From positions 1 to 64,000 of the forward strand of contig NZ_ABCS01000045.1 of NCBI RefSeq assembly GCF_000170895.1: DNA of 64,000 bases, written 5' to 3'. This document shows positions 38,625 through 48,966 of this stretch, in pieces. A program made the translations under genes and the position numbers. Source of the DNA: Plesiocystis pacifica SIR-1 (GTDB taxonomy: Bacteria; Myxococcota_A; Polyangia; Nannocystales; Nannocystaceae). Below the pieces are notes generated by a model. It did not search any database, was not told the origin of the DNA, and saw only the letters and a list, made by a program, of their open reading frames with translations. Within the stretch, counting starts at the first letter, position 1, and each line of letters starts with the position of its first letter.

Positions 38625-39371
38625 GTGGCCATCAAGCTCGCCTACGACATCAACCTCGCCGTCCACGCCATCGCCGGGCTGACCGCCGTGCTCGTCCTCG
38701 CCGTGCCGCTGATCGCCAAAAAGGGCGGGCGGGTCCACGCCCGCGCCGGCTGGGTGTTCACCGTCGCCATGGCCGTGGTCGCGGTCACGGGCGCGCTCTT
38801 GGCCCTGGCCTGGGCCACGATCCCGCTGACGGTCAAGCCCCCCGAGGGCCCCCGGAGCGCCGAGCAGATCGCCGCCATGACCCAGAGCTACCGCCGCTTC
38901 AGCCTGTTCTTCGCGACCGTCGGGGTCATGTCCGGCGCCGCGGTCTGGCACGGCGTCGCGGCCGTGCGCAACAAGTCCGGCGGGCGCCGAGGGGGCTGGC
39001 GGGGCGTGGGCGACCACCTGGCCTACGCCCTGACCCTCGGCTTTGGCCTGGCCCTCACCTTGCTCGGGCTGAAGCTCGGCATGGCGCTGTTCATCGCCTT
39101 TGGTGCCCTCGCCTTCTCCGGCGGCCTCGGGGACGCCCGCGCCATCTGGCGCTCGAGCACCGAGAACAAGGCGTGGATCATCCGTCACCTCCAGGCCATG
39201 CTCGGCGGCGCGACGGCGGCCCTGACCGCGTTCTCGGCGTTCACCCTGCGCAGCTACGCGTCCTCGGAGCACGCCTTCGACATCGCCTTTTGGCTGCTCC
39301 CGGTCGTCGCGGGCGTGGTCGCCTCGGTCGGCTGGACGCGCTCGACCGAGCGCGAGCTGGGCATGCGCTGA
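38625..39371 (+). CDS. DUF2306-like polytopic membrane protein
   Basis: 248 residues from GTG. About seven hydrophobic helices with conserved-looking His in the first two (NLAVHAIAG, GGRVHARAG) and in RHLQAMLGG. This pattern fits the DUF2306 group, suspected heme- or quinone-linked membrane proteins. 13 bp before the LytS-type kinase, so probably in its operon. Function unproven. Confidence 0.72.
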   Translation: MAIKLAYDINLAVHAIAGLTAVLVLAVPLIAKKGGRVHARAGWVFTVAMAVVAVTGALLALAWATIPLTVKPPEGPRSAEQIAAMTQSYRRFSLFFATVGVMSGAAVWHGVAAVRNKSGGRRGGWRGVGDHLAYALTLGFGLALTLLGLKLGMALFIAFGALAFSGGLGDARAIWRSSTENKAWIIRHLQAMLGGATAALTAFSAFTLRSYASSEHAFDIAFWLLPVVAGVVASVGWTRSTERELGMR

Positions 39372-39384
39372 GGGCCGCCGTACC

Positions 39385-40533
39385 ATGGCCATGCACGCCG
39401 CGCCCATGCCTGCGCCAACCACCGCCGCGCCTTCGAAGGGCGCCGAGTCCCCGACCAAGCGCGCCCGGCTCCCGGCCCTGATCCGCCAGGAGCTCCGCGA
39501 GGCCTGGTGGATCTACGTGCTCGTCCCTCCCCTGCTGACCGTGTTCCGGGCGGGCACGAGCGGCTCGGACTGGGGGATCACCTACATCGTCAACCTGTGC
39601 GCGACGCTGTGCATCGGCGGCTCCATCCAGACCCTGCTCGTGGTCTCCGAGCGCCGCGGCTGGTCCCTGCCCTGGAACCTCCACTACGGCCTGCTCGTGC
39701 TCCTGGGCGTGCTCGTGGGCACGGAGCTGACCTTCCTGGTCCTCGGCACCTTTGCGACCTTCGACCGCGGCGCGATGCGCTGGGGCATGTGGGCCATCGG
39801 CGGCTCCGTGGCCGCGGCGGTCGCGACCATCGGGGTGACCTACGACCGCCTCCGCGCCCACGCTCGCACCGTCGAGCTGCGCGAGGAGCAGGCCCGGCGC
39901 GAGGCCCTGCAGGCCGAGCTCGACGCCCTGCACAGCCGCATGAACCCGCACTTTCTGTTCAACAGCCTCAACACCGTCGCGGCGCTCATCGAAGAAGACG
40001 CCGAGGCGGCCGTCGACGCCGTCGAGCGCCTGTCCGACCTGCTGCGCTACACCCTCGAGCGCGACGCCGCGAGCACCGTGCCGCTAGCCGACGAGCTGCA
40101 GTGCGTGCGCGAGTACCTGGCCATCGAGGGTCTGCGCTTTGGCGAGCGCCTGCGCGTCGAGTGGGCCCTCGACGAGGGCGTCGAGGCCGGCGCGTGGGTG
40201 CCCCCGCTGAGCCTCCAGCCCCTGGTCGAGAACGCGGTCAAGCACGGGGTCTCGCGCAGCCGCACGCCGGTGACCGTGCGCCTCCAGGCCCGCCGCGTCG
40301 GCGACCAGATCGCGCTCGAGGTGCGCGACGACGGGCCCGGCTCGACACCTCGCTCGACGGGCAGCGAGGGCACGGGTACGGCCCTGCGCACCCTGAGCGA
40401 GCGCCTGCGCCTGCTCTACGGCGAGGCCGCGCGCTTCGAGGCGGGCGTGGTCGAAGGCGGCGGCTACCGGGCGGCCCTGTCCATGCCGGCCCGCCTCGAA
40501 TCCTGCCCCACCTCCAGCGAGGTGCGCCCGTGA
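39385..40533 (+). CDS. LytS/YehU-type sensor histidine kinase
   Basis: 382 residues. Four transmembrane helices in the first 150 residues, then a coiled segment and a His_kinase domain: HSRMNPHFLFNSLN with the phospho-acceptor H189, and an HATPase_c-type ATP site (PLVENAVKHG, DDGPG, GTALRTLSERL). Belongs to the family that signals through LytTR regulators. Its stop overlaps the regulator start in a GTGA. Pairing with the 40530 gene is almost certain; signal not known. Confidence 0.94.
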   Translation: MAMHAAPMPAPTTAAPSKGAESPTKRARLPALIRQELREAWWIYVLVPPLLTVFRAGTSGSDWGITYIVNLCATLCIGGSIQTLLVVSERRGWSLPWNLHYGLLVLLGVLVGTELTFLVLGTFATFDRGAMRWGMWAIGGSVAAAVATIGVTYDRLRAHARTVELREEQARREALQAELDALHSRMNPHFLFNSLNTVAALIEEDAEAAVDAVERLSDLLRYTLERDAASTVPLADELQCVREYLAIEGLRFGERLRVEWALDEGVEAGAWVPPLSLQPLVENAVKHGVSRSRTPVTVRLQARRVGDQIALEVRDDGPGSTPRSTGSEGTGTALRTLSERLRLLYGEAARFEAGVVEGGGYRAALSMPARLESCPTSSEVRP

Positions 40534-41333
40534 CCGCCCTGCGCGTGCTGATCGTCGACGACGAGGCCCCCGCGCGCCGACGACTCCGGCGCATGCTCGA
40601 GCGCCTGACCAACGACGGCGCCGAGGCCATCGAGGTGGTCGGCGAGGCGGCCGACGGCGTCGAGGCCCTCACCCAGCTGACCAAGCTCGAGCCCGACCTG
40701 GTCCTCCTCGACATCCAGATGCCCGCCCTCGACGGCCTCGCCCTGGCCCAGCACGCCAGCTTGCCGCCCTTCATCTTCGTGACCGCCTTCGACGAGCACG
40801 CCCTCGCGGCCTTCGAGGTCGGGGCGGCGGACTACTTGCTCAAGCCGATCCGGCGCGAGCGCCTGCAGCTGGCGCTCGAGCGCGCCCGGACACGCATCGA
40901 GGCCCAGCGAGACGCCTCGGCGAAGGGCGAGGGCGCCAGCGAGCTCGACGAGCTCCAGGCGACCCTGCGCCGGCTCGTGGCCGCCGAGCCGGCCCCCGCC
41001 TCTCCGACCCCGCCGCGCATCGCCGCCCGCGAAGGCGGCAGCGTGCGCCTGTTCGAGCTCGCCGAGATCGGGCGCTTTTGGTCCGCCGACAAGTACACCT
41101 GCTTCCACCACGGCGGGGCCGAGCACGTCCTCGACGAGGGCCTCGGCGAGCTCGAGCTGCGCCTGGGCGCCCACGGCTTCGTCCGCGTGCACCGCTCGGA
41201 GCTCGTCGACCTGGGCTGGGTCCGCGCCGTGCACAGCGAAGCCGGCGCGACCTCCCTCGAGCTGCGCGACGGCCAGCGCGTCGCCGTCAGCCGGCGCATG
41301 GTCGCGGAGATCAAGCGCCGCCTCGGGCTGTGA
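40530..41333 (+). CDS. LytTR-type response regulator
   Basis: 267 residues from GTG coupled to the kinase stop. Receiver domain about 1-125 with phospho-acceptor D61 (LVLLDIQMP), an acidic pocket (VDDE) and the Lys of the LLKPI motif. An acidic/Ala linker leads to a LytTR DNA-binding domain (about 165-267: FWSADKYTCFHHGG, GFVRVHRSELVDLGWV). LytTR proteins bind paired 9-bp repeats; none was identified near this gene. Convergent with the lipoprotein at 41343 by 9 bp. Confidence 0.94.
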   Translation: MTALRVLIVDDEAPARRRLRRMLERLTNDGAEAIEVVGEAADGVEALTQLTKLEPDLVLLDIQMPALDGLALAQHASLPPFIFVTAFDEHALAAFEVGAADYLLKPIRRERLQLALERARTRIEAQRDASAKGEGASELDELQATLRRLVAAEPAPASPTPPRIAAREGGSVRLFELAEIGRFWSADKYTCFHHGGAEHVLDEGLGELELRLGAHGFVRVHRSELVDLGWVRAVHSEAGATSLELRDGQRVAVSRRMVAEIKRRLGL

Positions 41334-41342
41334 GCGCGCCGT

Positions 41343-42647
41343 CTACTCGCTCTCGTCCTCGCTCGCCGTGCACGCGGCGATGCCCAGCTCGGCCTGGGTC
41401 GCGCAGTTGACCGCGACCAGCTCCTGCGTCAAGGCCACCGCCGCGCCCCCGTCCTCGGCCTCGACGGCGGCGAGGTAGTCGAGCCACAGCTGCATGTGCG
41501 CGGCCGCGTCGAAGCCGGGCAGGCGCTGCTCCATGACCGGCAAGACCACCGCCGTGTAGACGATGCCCTCCCACGCGCCCTTGACCCCGTCGGGCGTGCC
41601 GAGGGTCCCGGCGACGACGGCCTCGTCGCAGTACTTGCGCGCCCGCTTGACGAAGGCGACGGCCAGCTCGGCCTCGATCCACGCCGGATCGACGCTCGGC
41701 AGCTCCCCCTCGAGCATGGCCTCGATCGCCGGGACGGCCGGCGAGTTGCGCCCGAGGACGCGGTCCTCGAGCACGCGCAGCAGCCCCAGGGCCTCGTCGG
41801 CCGCGGCCTGATCGCCCCCCTGGGCCGCGCTGGCCCGGGCGAGCAGGACCCGGTGGATCGTCGTGAAGGTCGTCTTCTCGATGATCTGCTTGCTCGCCTT
41901 GGTCGCGTACTCGTCCGGGGCCCAGGCCTGCTCGGGGCCGAGGATGCCGGCGTGGCCCGAGCCGAAGGCGTCGACGATGATCGTCTCCCAGCTGCCCAGG
42001 CTCTCGACCAGCGCCGGCTCGCTCCCGGCCTCCGCGGCCAGCGGTCGGAGCACGCCGCCCCAGTAGCACCACGCCGTGTCCCACTCGGCGAAGGTCAGCG
42101 CGGGGTCGCGCTGGGGGTCGGGGAGCTGGTCGGCGACCGTGGCCAGGCGCGCGCGCACGTCGAGGCTCGCGACCAAGCGCAGGACGTCGCGGATCGTCAG
42201 CAGCAGGCGCCGCCGCTCGTCCACGTCGTCGATCATCGGCGCCAGGTCGATGGCCCCCTCGATCGCCGCGTCGTCGACGAGCAGGCCGCCCTCGACCCGA
42301 CCCAGGCGCGCGTCGACCTCCCGGACCCAGCGCTGCAGCGGCGAGCCCCCGGGGATCGGCGACTCCCCCGACAGGTCCGTGTCCTCGCCCCGGTAGAGCT
42401 GGGCGATGTACTCGACGTCCGGCTCGGGCAGGGCGAGCTCGGCGAGGAGCTGCTCGTGGGCGAACAAGGCCGCGTCGCAGGCCGGCAGCGGCGTGTCGCC
42501 CAGCTCCGGCGCGACCTCGTCCACGACGCTCTCGTCGCCCGCCTCGCCGCCCTCGTCGATGCACGCGAGGGCGGACACGGCCAGGCACGCGATCAGGGCG
42601 CCGCGACGTGGGTGAACAAAAATGCGAAGGGTCTCGAGCGCGGTCAT
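41343..42647 (-). CDS. lipoprotein, last gene of imelysin operon
   Basis: 434 residues from ATG overlapping the HTTM stop in an ATGA (42644-42647), so tightly coupled. Lipobox AVSALAC (C about 29), then an acidic helical protein. It is a clear paralogue of the 37156 gene. Cys pairs (C near 60, WC, YC, final ACT) suggest disulfides. Because it is coupled to an imelysin/HTTM/di-heme operon, it may be an iron-uptake accessory lipoprotein; the family itself is not recognised. Confidence 0.8.
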   Translation of the reverse strand: MTALETLRIFVHPRRGALIACLAVSALACIDEGGEAGDESVVDEVAPELGDTPLPACDAALFAHEQLLAELALPEPDVEYIAQLYRGEDTDLSGESPIPGGSPLQRWVREVDARLGRVEGGLLVDDAAIEGAIDLAPMIDDVDERRRLLLTIRDVLRLVASLDVRARLATVADQLPDPQRDPALTFAEWDTAWCYWGGVLRPLAAEAGSEPALVESLGSWETIIVDAFGSGHAGILGPEQAWAPDEYATKASKQIIEKTTFTTIHRVLLARASAAQGGDQAAADEALGLLRVLEDRVLGRNSPAVPAIEAMLEGELPSVDPAWIEAELAVAFVKRARKYCDEAVVAGTLGTPDGVKGAWEGIVYTAVVLPVMEQRLPGFDAAAHMQLWLDYLAAVEAEDGGAAVALTQELVAVNCATQAELGIAACTASEDESE

Positions 42648-43963
42648 GGGGCGAACTCCGGGGCAGGGAGGATCCAGGGCGCCGGGCGCAGGGCGAGCCC
42701 CGGCTGGGTTTGGGTCAGGTCGAAGTCGGGGTCGATGAGCCGCGCCCGCGGGCGGCCGTTGAGGGCGACGAAGGCGTCGGCGTAGACCGCCAGCTCCGCG
42801 CCAGGGCGCTCGTGCTCGAGGCGCGCGGCGAGGTGGCGGGCGTAGCAGGCGATCATGTCCGGCTGGGTGCTCATCATCTTGGCTTGCAAGACCGTCAGCT
42901 CCTCGCTGGGGTCGACGCGCCAGCGCGCCCCCGAGCGCCGATCGACGACGCGAAAGTCGACCGCCCCGCCCTTTTCGACCAGCATGACCCGGTAGGCGAA
43001 GCGTCCGCCCTCCTCCGTCCAGTTGACCGGGCCGGGGTAGAGCCAGTGGCGCAAGGGCAGCAGCGCCTGCGCGGCCAGGCTCAGCCACGCGAGGCGGTGG
43101 GCCCAGGTGGCCAGAGGGTGCGGCGGCGCGGGGCGGGCCGCGTCGTCGGGCGTCGACGCCCTCGCCGGCCACCAACGCCGCGGCCAGTCCGGCTCGAAGA
43201 ACACCGTCGCCGCCGCGATCATCACCAGGGGAAACAGGCCGATGGGGAACAGCCACCCCGTCAGGCCGTGGAAGGCGAGCAGCGCCAGGTAGGCGACGGC
43301 CCGCGTCGGCGCCCAGCACAGCGCCGGGACCACGCAGAGGTCGAAGACCATGCCCGCCCACGAGGCCAGCAGGGCCACGCGCGGATCGGCCAGCCACCCT
43401 CCCACCGGCAAGCTCAGGACGACCCAGTCCGCGTGGCGGCCAAACCAGATCGTCAGCGGCTGCCCGGCGAGCAGCCAGTCCCCGCCGATCTTGGCCACGC
43501 CCGCGAACACGTAGACCACCGCGACCTGGACCCGAACGACATCCAGGGTCGTCCGCGGAGCTCGACCGTCGGCGTCCGCGTCGGGGGGCGCGAGCGCGAA
43601 GGTCAGCAGCAGGCAGCTGAGGAAGTAGTAGTGGTTGAGGTAGTAGCTGAGGTCGATGAGCTCGAGCCAGGTGAAGCACGCGAAGGCCACCGCCGCGCTC
43701 GCCCGCGTGGCTCGGCCCGAGGCCAGCGCGAGCCCGGCCACGAACACGGCGGCGAACAGCAGGTGGCAGCCGAGCCGACCGGGGATCGGGACCCACTCGA
43801 AGCCCGGATAGGGGAAGTGAAAGCGCGGCGCGAGCAGCAAGCTGTCGATCCAGCCCTTGGCCCAGTAGCGCCCCGCCGACACGCTGACGAGCACGCCCAC
43901 CATCACGCGCAGGGCGACCAAGCTGGCCGCGTCCACGCGCCCTGCCTCCCCCTCAGTCGCCAT
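42644..43963 (-). CDS. HTTM-domain membrane protein (vitamin K-dependent carboxylase-like)
   Basis: 439 residues. About eight to nine transmembrane helices across residues 15-320 with the HTTM signature residues (YWAKGWIDSLLLAPRFHFPYPGFEWV, NHYYFLS, VYVFAGVAKIGGDWL). A soluble tail of about 120 residues follows. HTTM proteins resemble gamma-glutamyl carboxylases; in bacteria many sit beside imelysin genes as here. The start overlaps the end of imelysin 1 by 11 bp and its stop overlaps the next gene, so all are one transcript. Substrate unknown. Confidence 0.88.
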   Translation of the reverse strand: MATEGEAGRVDAASLVALRVMVGVLVSVSAGRYWAKGWIDSLLLAPRFHFPYPGFEWVPIPGRLGCHLLFAAVFVAGLALASGRATRASAAVAFACFTWLELIDLSYYLNHYYFLSCLLLTFALAPPDADADGRAPRTTLDVVRVQVAVVYVFAGVAKIGGDWLLAGQPLTIWFGRHADWVVLSLPVGGWLADPRVALLASWAGMVFDLCVVPALCWAPTRAVAYLALLAFHGLTGWLFPIGLFPLVMIAAATVFFEPDWPRRWWPARASTPDDAARPAPPHPLATWAHRLAWLSLAAQALLPLRHWLYPGPVNWTEEGGRFAYRVMLVEKGGAVDFRVVDRRSGARWRVDPSEELTVLQAKMMSTQPDMIACYARHLAARLEHERPGAELAVYADAFVALNGRPRARLIDPDFDLTQTQPGLALRPAPWILPAPEFAP

Positions 43964-45068
43964 CGTTGTCGCTGAGCGAGACGGTCACGCCGAGCAGCCC
44001 CGCGACGTCGGCGGCCAGGGTCAGGCGCAGCGCTCGGATCGCCTCCCAGGCCGCGTTGACGGCGGCCGGGTCCGTGTCGAGGCCCGTGCGCAAGGGGTCG
44101 GGGAGGGCCTCAGCGGCCGCGAGGGCGACGTCGAGGTCGGCGCGCACGGCCGCGTCGATCTCGGCGCTCGAGGCCGCGACGATGACCGTGAAGCCCTCGC
44201 CGTCTCGGTCGGCCCCGCCGAGGTAAAAGGCCGAGAAGCCCGCGAGGGCGTCGAGGATGTCCGCGCGGCTGCGATCGGAAAAGCGCGACTCGAGCTGCTC
44301 GAGGTCGGGCTCCGCCGTCGACAGCCCCAGGGGCTTGCCCATGGACCGCTCGCTGAGGTCGTGGAGCCCGGCGATGGCGGCGTTGAGCAGCTCGTCGACG
44401 GCCAGGCTGACCGTCGGGTAGCGCGCGTTCGAGCCCGCCGTGGCCAGGGTGTCCGCGAAGCTCTCGGTCTGCGCCTCGAGGGCCTCGAGCTGCACGCCCA
44501 CGTCGCCAACCACGGCGTGCAGGTAGGCGCAGCGCTGGGCCCCGCTCGGCTCCTCGGCCGTGAGCGCGGCGAGCACGGCCTCGTCGCCGCCCTCGGGGTC
44601 CCACAGCAGGTACTCGACGGCCGGCAGGCCCTTGCTCGCCACGCCGAGGGCACCGACCTCCTCGACCGTGCTCGAGCCTCCGGTCACGCCGCCCTCGATG
44701 CTCGACGGGCGCGCGGGCCAAAAGTCGACGGCGCTGTCGAAGCCCTCGTCGACGAGGGGCCCGAACGGCAAGGCCCGAAACTGACGCCACGGCTCCCGCA
44801 GCGCCCACCAGGCCGCCTGCGCGGCGTCGAGGGTGCTCGGGTCGGGCGCCTCGCACAGCGCCAAGGTCGCGGCAGACAAGGCCGCCGCCCGCTCCCGGGC
44901 CTGAGCCAGAGGCGGCAGCAGGGCCGAGGGGCCGAGGTCGGCGAGCATCGCCGGGCGCAGGTCGGGCTCGGGCTCGGCGCAACCTTGCTGGACGAGCAGC
45001 GCGGCCGCGGCCAAGCCCAGCCCGAGGCCGGGAGTCAGCGCGAGGATCAGGGTGCGACGCGTGGGCAT
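43953..45068 (-). CDS. imelysin-family lipoprotein lacking the motif histidine
   Basis: 371 residues. Signal and lipobox QQGC (C about 30). Imelysin (peptidase_M75) helical fold: WWALREPWRQFRALPFGPL and AVEYLLWD at about 145. The usual GxHxxE metal motif reads GLPAVEYLL, so the His is missing. Such members are thought to bind or sense iron rather than cut peptides. Second imelysin of the operon, after the di-heme protein. Lipid anchoring to the outer membrane is inferred. Confidence 0.88.
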   Translation of the reverse strand: MPTRRTLILALTPGLGLGLAAAALLVQQGCAEPEPDLRPAMLADLGPSALLPPLAQARERAAALSAATLALCEAPDPSTLDAAQAAWWALREPWRQFRALPFGPLVDEGFDSAVDFWPARPSSIEGGVTGGSSTVEEVGALGVASKGLPAVEYLLWDPEGGDEAVLAALTAEEPSGAQRCAYLHAVVGDVGVQLEALEAQTESFADTLATAGSNARYPTVSLAVDELLNAAIAGLHDLSERSMGKPLGLSTAEPDLEQLESRFSDRSRADILDALAGFSAFYLGGADRDGEGFTVIVAASSAEIDAAVRADLDVALAAAEALPDPLRTGLDTDPAAVNAAWEAIRALRLTLAADVAGLLGVTVSLSDNDGD

Positions 45069-45080
45069 GGGGGCTGGCTC

Positions 45081-46472
45081 TCAGAGGCTATGGACAAAGC
45101 GCACCAACGCCGCGCGGTCGCTGGCGTCGAGCTCGGTAAAGGCGTCGCGGCTGGCCTGGGCCTCCCCGCCGTGCCACAAGATCGCCTCCTCGAGGCCGCG
45201 GGCCCGTCCGTCGTGGAGGTAGAGCGCGTGGTCGTTGACGACGTCGAACAGGCCCACGCCCCACAGCGGCGGCGTGCGCCACTCCGAGCCGTCGGCGTCG
45301 TAGTCCGGGCGCCCGTCGGCCAGCCCGGGGCCCATGTCGTGGACCAGCAGATCGGTGTAGGGGAAGATCGTCTGCTCGCTGACCTCGGGGAAGCCCGCGA
45401 GGGTCCCGGTGACGATCATCGGGGTGTGGCAGCCGTCGCAGCCGACGTCGCGGAACAGCTCCCGCCCGAGCAGGACCTCGGGGTCGTCGATCTCGCGCCG
45501 GGCCGGGACCGCGAGCAGGCGGCTGTACACGGTCACGGCGTCGAGCAGGTCGTCCTGGAGCTCCGGGCCCTCGGCGTCGGTCCCCGTCGGCGCGCTCGCG
45601 CACTCCACCTGAGGTGGTGGGCAGTTCTCTTCGCCGTGCACCATCGAGGTGATGCCGATGTCGCCCGCGAAGGCGCCGGCGTTTTGCTGGACCAGACCGA
45701 CCTGGTTGGCCTTCCAGCCAAAGCGCCCGAGCAGGTGCTCGCCCGAGATCGGGTCCAGCGGATAGTTCGGCCGCCCGGAGATGCCGTCGCCGTCCTCGTC
45801 GTCGGGATCGGCCGCGGCCAAGATGGTGTCCTCGTCGATGGCCTCGAGCAGGCCCAGGCCGATCATGTGCGGCGCGACCCGGGGCGAGAACAGCAGCTCG
45901 TCCGCCAGCGGCCCAAAGGCGAGGTCCTCGAAGGCGTAGCTCGGCTCGCGCAGGGAGTAGGCCGCGCCGTCCGGGTAGGTGCCGGGGAGCTCGGTCCAGC
46001 TGACCACCGCCCGGCCCTCGGCGGGCACGCCGGGGATGGACTGGGGCTGGAGCTGCCCGCCGTAGTTGGGCTCGGGCAAGGGCCCGCCGTCCTCGGCCTG
46101 CCCCGGGATGGACAGGCGCAAGAGCATGGACAGCATGGGCTCGTCGGCGCTCAGCGGCGGCCGGCCCCGGCCGTCGCGGAAGTGGCAGCCCGAGCACGAG
46201 GTCGCGTTGAAGGTCGGCCCCAGGCCGTCGCGGGCCGTGGTCGAGGCCGGCGCGATGACCCAGTTCTTGTTGAAAAAGGAGTTGCCGACGAAGAAGCCCG
46301 AGAGGTGCTCGTCCTCGATGTTTCGGGCCGAGAGCGAGAAGGCTCGGGAGCCCTGATCGAAGACCGTGGTCCCGCCGCCCGCGAGGGCCTCGTCGATCCC
46401 AGAGCCGGGCTCGGGCTCGGCGCAGGCGCAGGCGAACAGCGAGGCCCAGATGATGTGGCGGCGAGACAACAC
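45081..46472 (-). CDS. DUF1111 di-heme oxidoreductase-like protein
   Basis: 463 residues from GTG. Exported: short signal ending in CACAEPEP with a likely lipobox. Two CXXCH heme sites, CSGCH at residue 93 and CDGCH at 345, in the positions typical of the di-heme (DUF1111) proteins related to cytochrome c peroxidases. Other family blocks: FNATSCSGCHFRDGRG, GDGISGR, LGRFGWKANQ. It sits between two imelysins, the standard arrangement for this family. Likely oxidises or reduces iron for uptake; exact reaction unknown. Confidence 0.93.
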   Translation of the reverse strand: MLSRRHIIWASLFACACAEPEPGSGIDEALAGGGTTVFDQGSRAFSLSARNIEDEHLSGFFVGNSFFNKNWVIAPASTTARDGLGPTFNATSCSGCHFRDGRGRPPLSADEPMLSMLLRLSIPGQAEDGGPLPEPNYGGQLQPQSIPGVPAEGRAVVSWTELPGTYPDGAAYSLREPSYAFEDLAFGPLADELLFSPRVAPHMIGLGLLEAIDEDTILAAADPDDEDGDGISGRPNYPLDPISGEHLLGRFGWKANQVGLVQQNAGAFAGDIGITSMVHGEENCPPPQVECASAPTGTDAEGPELQDDLLDAVTVYSRLLAVPARREIDDPEVLLGRELFRDVGCDGCHTPMIVTGTLAGFPEVSEQTIFPYTDLLVHDMGPGLADGRPDYDADGSEWRTPPLWGVGLFDVVNDHALYLHDGRARGLEEAILWHGGEAQASRDAFTELDASDRAALVRFVHSL

Positions 46473-46476
46473 GGCG

Positions 46477-47628
<1,152 letters not shown>

Positions 47629-47631
47629 CGC

Positions 47632-47660
47632 CTGATATTGAAATTAGATTTCACTGTCAA
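47632..47660 (-). promoter_or_regulatory. promoter with palindromic operator upstream of imelysin operon
   Basis: Minus strand: TTGACA (47660-47655), 17-nt spacer, TATCAG (47637-47632), which puts the start of transcription at or beside the ATG. The spacer contains a palindrome TGAAAT-TAG-ATTTCA (47639-47653), 9 of 15 positions matching the Fur 7-1-7 consensus. A Fur-like repressor blocking this promoter would suit an iron operon. Confidence 0.55.
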
Positions 47661-47865
47661 ATTGAAAGAGATTTAATCGAGGTACAGCGCTAAATATTCG
47701 CACAAAAACACCGAAAAAGACTCTCGTTATCATCCAATTTGAGATCGCCCGCCCCGAAACGGGAACCTAGTCACTCACTCGATCCACCACGCTCAAAGGG
47801 TCGAGGAAGAACCGCCTGCCCCTTCTCTTCGAGACCGCTCGAGGCCGCTCGAGCGCCCCTCACCC
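47661..47865. other. AT-rich non-coding leader upstream of the imelysin operon
   Basis: The stretch 47661-47740 is unusually AT-rich for this genome and has no coding frame. It may hold further regulator sites. From 47745 the base composition returns to normal; no gene or repeat is visible until R2c. Confidence 0.5.
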
Positions 47866-47877
47866 CCGGCAAACAAC

Positions 47878-48010
47878 GCCCCCGCTCGCGGGGGCGACCG
47901 CATGCCCCCTCGCAGGTACGAACCCCATTGAGGACAAGCCAAAGAGGAGGAGCGGCAGCGACGAAGCGTCCCCGGTTCGAGACGCCCGCGGGGGCAAAAA
48001 AGAACTCTCA
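47878..48010 (-). repeat. R2 element, copy c
   Basis: Minus-strand copy that starts on the stop codon of the kinase at 48008 and ends in GCCCCCGC-GA-GCGGGGGC (47895-47878). It shares the ACGCTTCGTCGCTG and CAATGGGGTTCGT blocks with copies a and b. Confidence 0.85.
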
Positions 48011-48811
48011 GCGCTTGCGAGCGCGCCGCTCTTCGGCGTGGCGCAGGGCCTTGCGCTTGACCCGACCAAAGGCCCGGTACATCACCGCCGCGTCGGCGTA
48101 GCGCTTGCGCGTCGACACCTCGAGGCTGCGCCGCACGAGCTCGCGCAGGTCCGGGTGGTGCGTCCGCATGCGCTGGCGCCCCTCTTCAAAGGGCCACTCG
48201 AACGGCCACTTGGGCAGCTTGCCGGTCAGCAGCTCGTGGAGGACCAGGCCGGCCGAGAACACGTCCGACTTGGCCGAGGGTCGACCCAGGGCCTGCTCCG
48301 GCGCCATGTAGCCGACGGAGCCCGAGGCCGATCCCTGCACGGTCTTGCGCGCGAACTTGGCGATGCCGAAGTCCGCCAGGCGCAGGCGACCGTCGGCGAA
48401 CAGGATCATGTTGTCGGGCTTGATGTCGCAGTGGATGACGCCGCGCTCGTGGGCGTGGGCCAGGCCCGCGAGCAGCTGCTCGATGCAGTTCATCTTCTGC
48501 ACGAAGGTCATCCGCCGGCTCATGCGATCGTCGAGGCTCTGCTCCCCCAGCGGCTGCACGATCACGAACACGCCCTCGATGAAGTCGGCGTTCTTGATCG
48601 GCAAGATGTTGGGGTGGTCGAGCTTGGCGGTGATCCGCACCTCGCGACGAAAGTCCTCGATGTGCGCCTCGGTCACCGTGCCCAGGGGGACCTTGAGCGC
48701 GACCGAGATGCCCTCGATGGTGTCGTAGGCCTCGAACACGTCGCCGAAGCCTCCCCGCGCGACGCGACGCTTCAGGCGGTACTTTCCAAGTCGTTGGCCA
48801 ACGCGAACCAT
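48008..48811 (-). CDS. small Ser/Thr protein kinase
   Basis: 267 residues, little more than a kinase domain. Glycine loop ARGGFGDVFEAYD, ATP lysine in VALKVP, catalytic loop VIHCDIKPDN (H127-C128-D129; HRD is changed to HCD), DFGIAK, APE as MAPEQ. No transmembrane helix, so cytoplasmic. The basic tail (ERRARKR) could bind acidic partners. The catalytic Asp and DFG are intact, so activity is expected in spite of the Arg change. Follows the desaturase gene with 155 bp between; its stop starts repeat R2c. Confidence 0.92.
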   Translation of the reverse strand: MVRVGQRLGKYRLKRRVARGGFGDVFEAYDTIEGISVALKVPLGTVTEAHIEDFRREVRITAKLDHPNILPIKNADFIEGVFVIVQPLGEQSLDDRMSRRMTFVQKMNCIEQLLAGLAHAHERGVIHCDIKPDNMILFADGRLRLADFGIAKFARKTVQGSASGSVGYMAPEQALGRPSAKSDVFSAGLVLHELLTGKLPKWPFEWPFEEGRQRMRTHHPDLRELVRRSLEVSTRKRYADAAVMYRAFGRVKRKALRHAEERRARKR

Positions 48812-48966
48812 GGACGGTCGAGCCCCCGAGATTGAGCCCAGTCCGGTCGCTTGGCAAGGACGATTTATGCGCTCTCGCGGCGGATGGGGGCCACCAAAGA
48901 GCGAGGCCCGCGGGGCCCGAGAGCCGCCGCGAGCCTGTCCGCGAGGTGCCGATGAAGCCGTGGCAC

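Noticed and set aside
47639..47653. Definite Fur box
   Set aside because: Only 9 of 15 positions fit the consensus, so kept as a candidate operator only.
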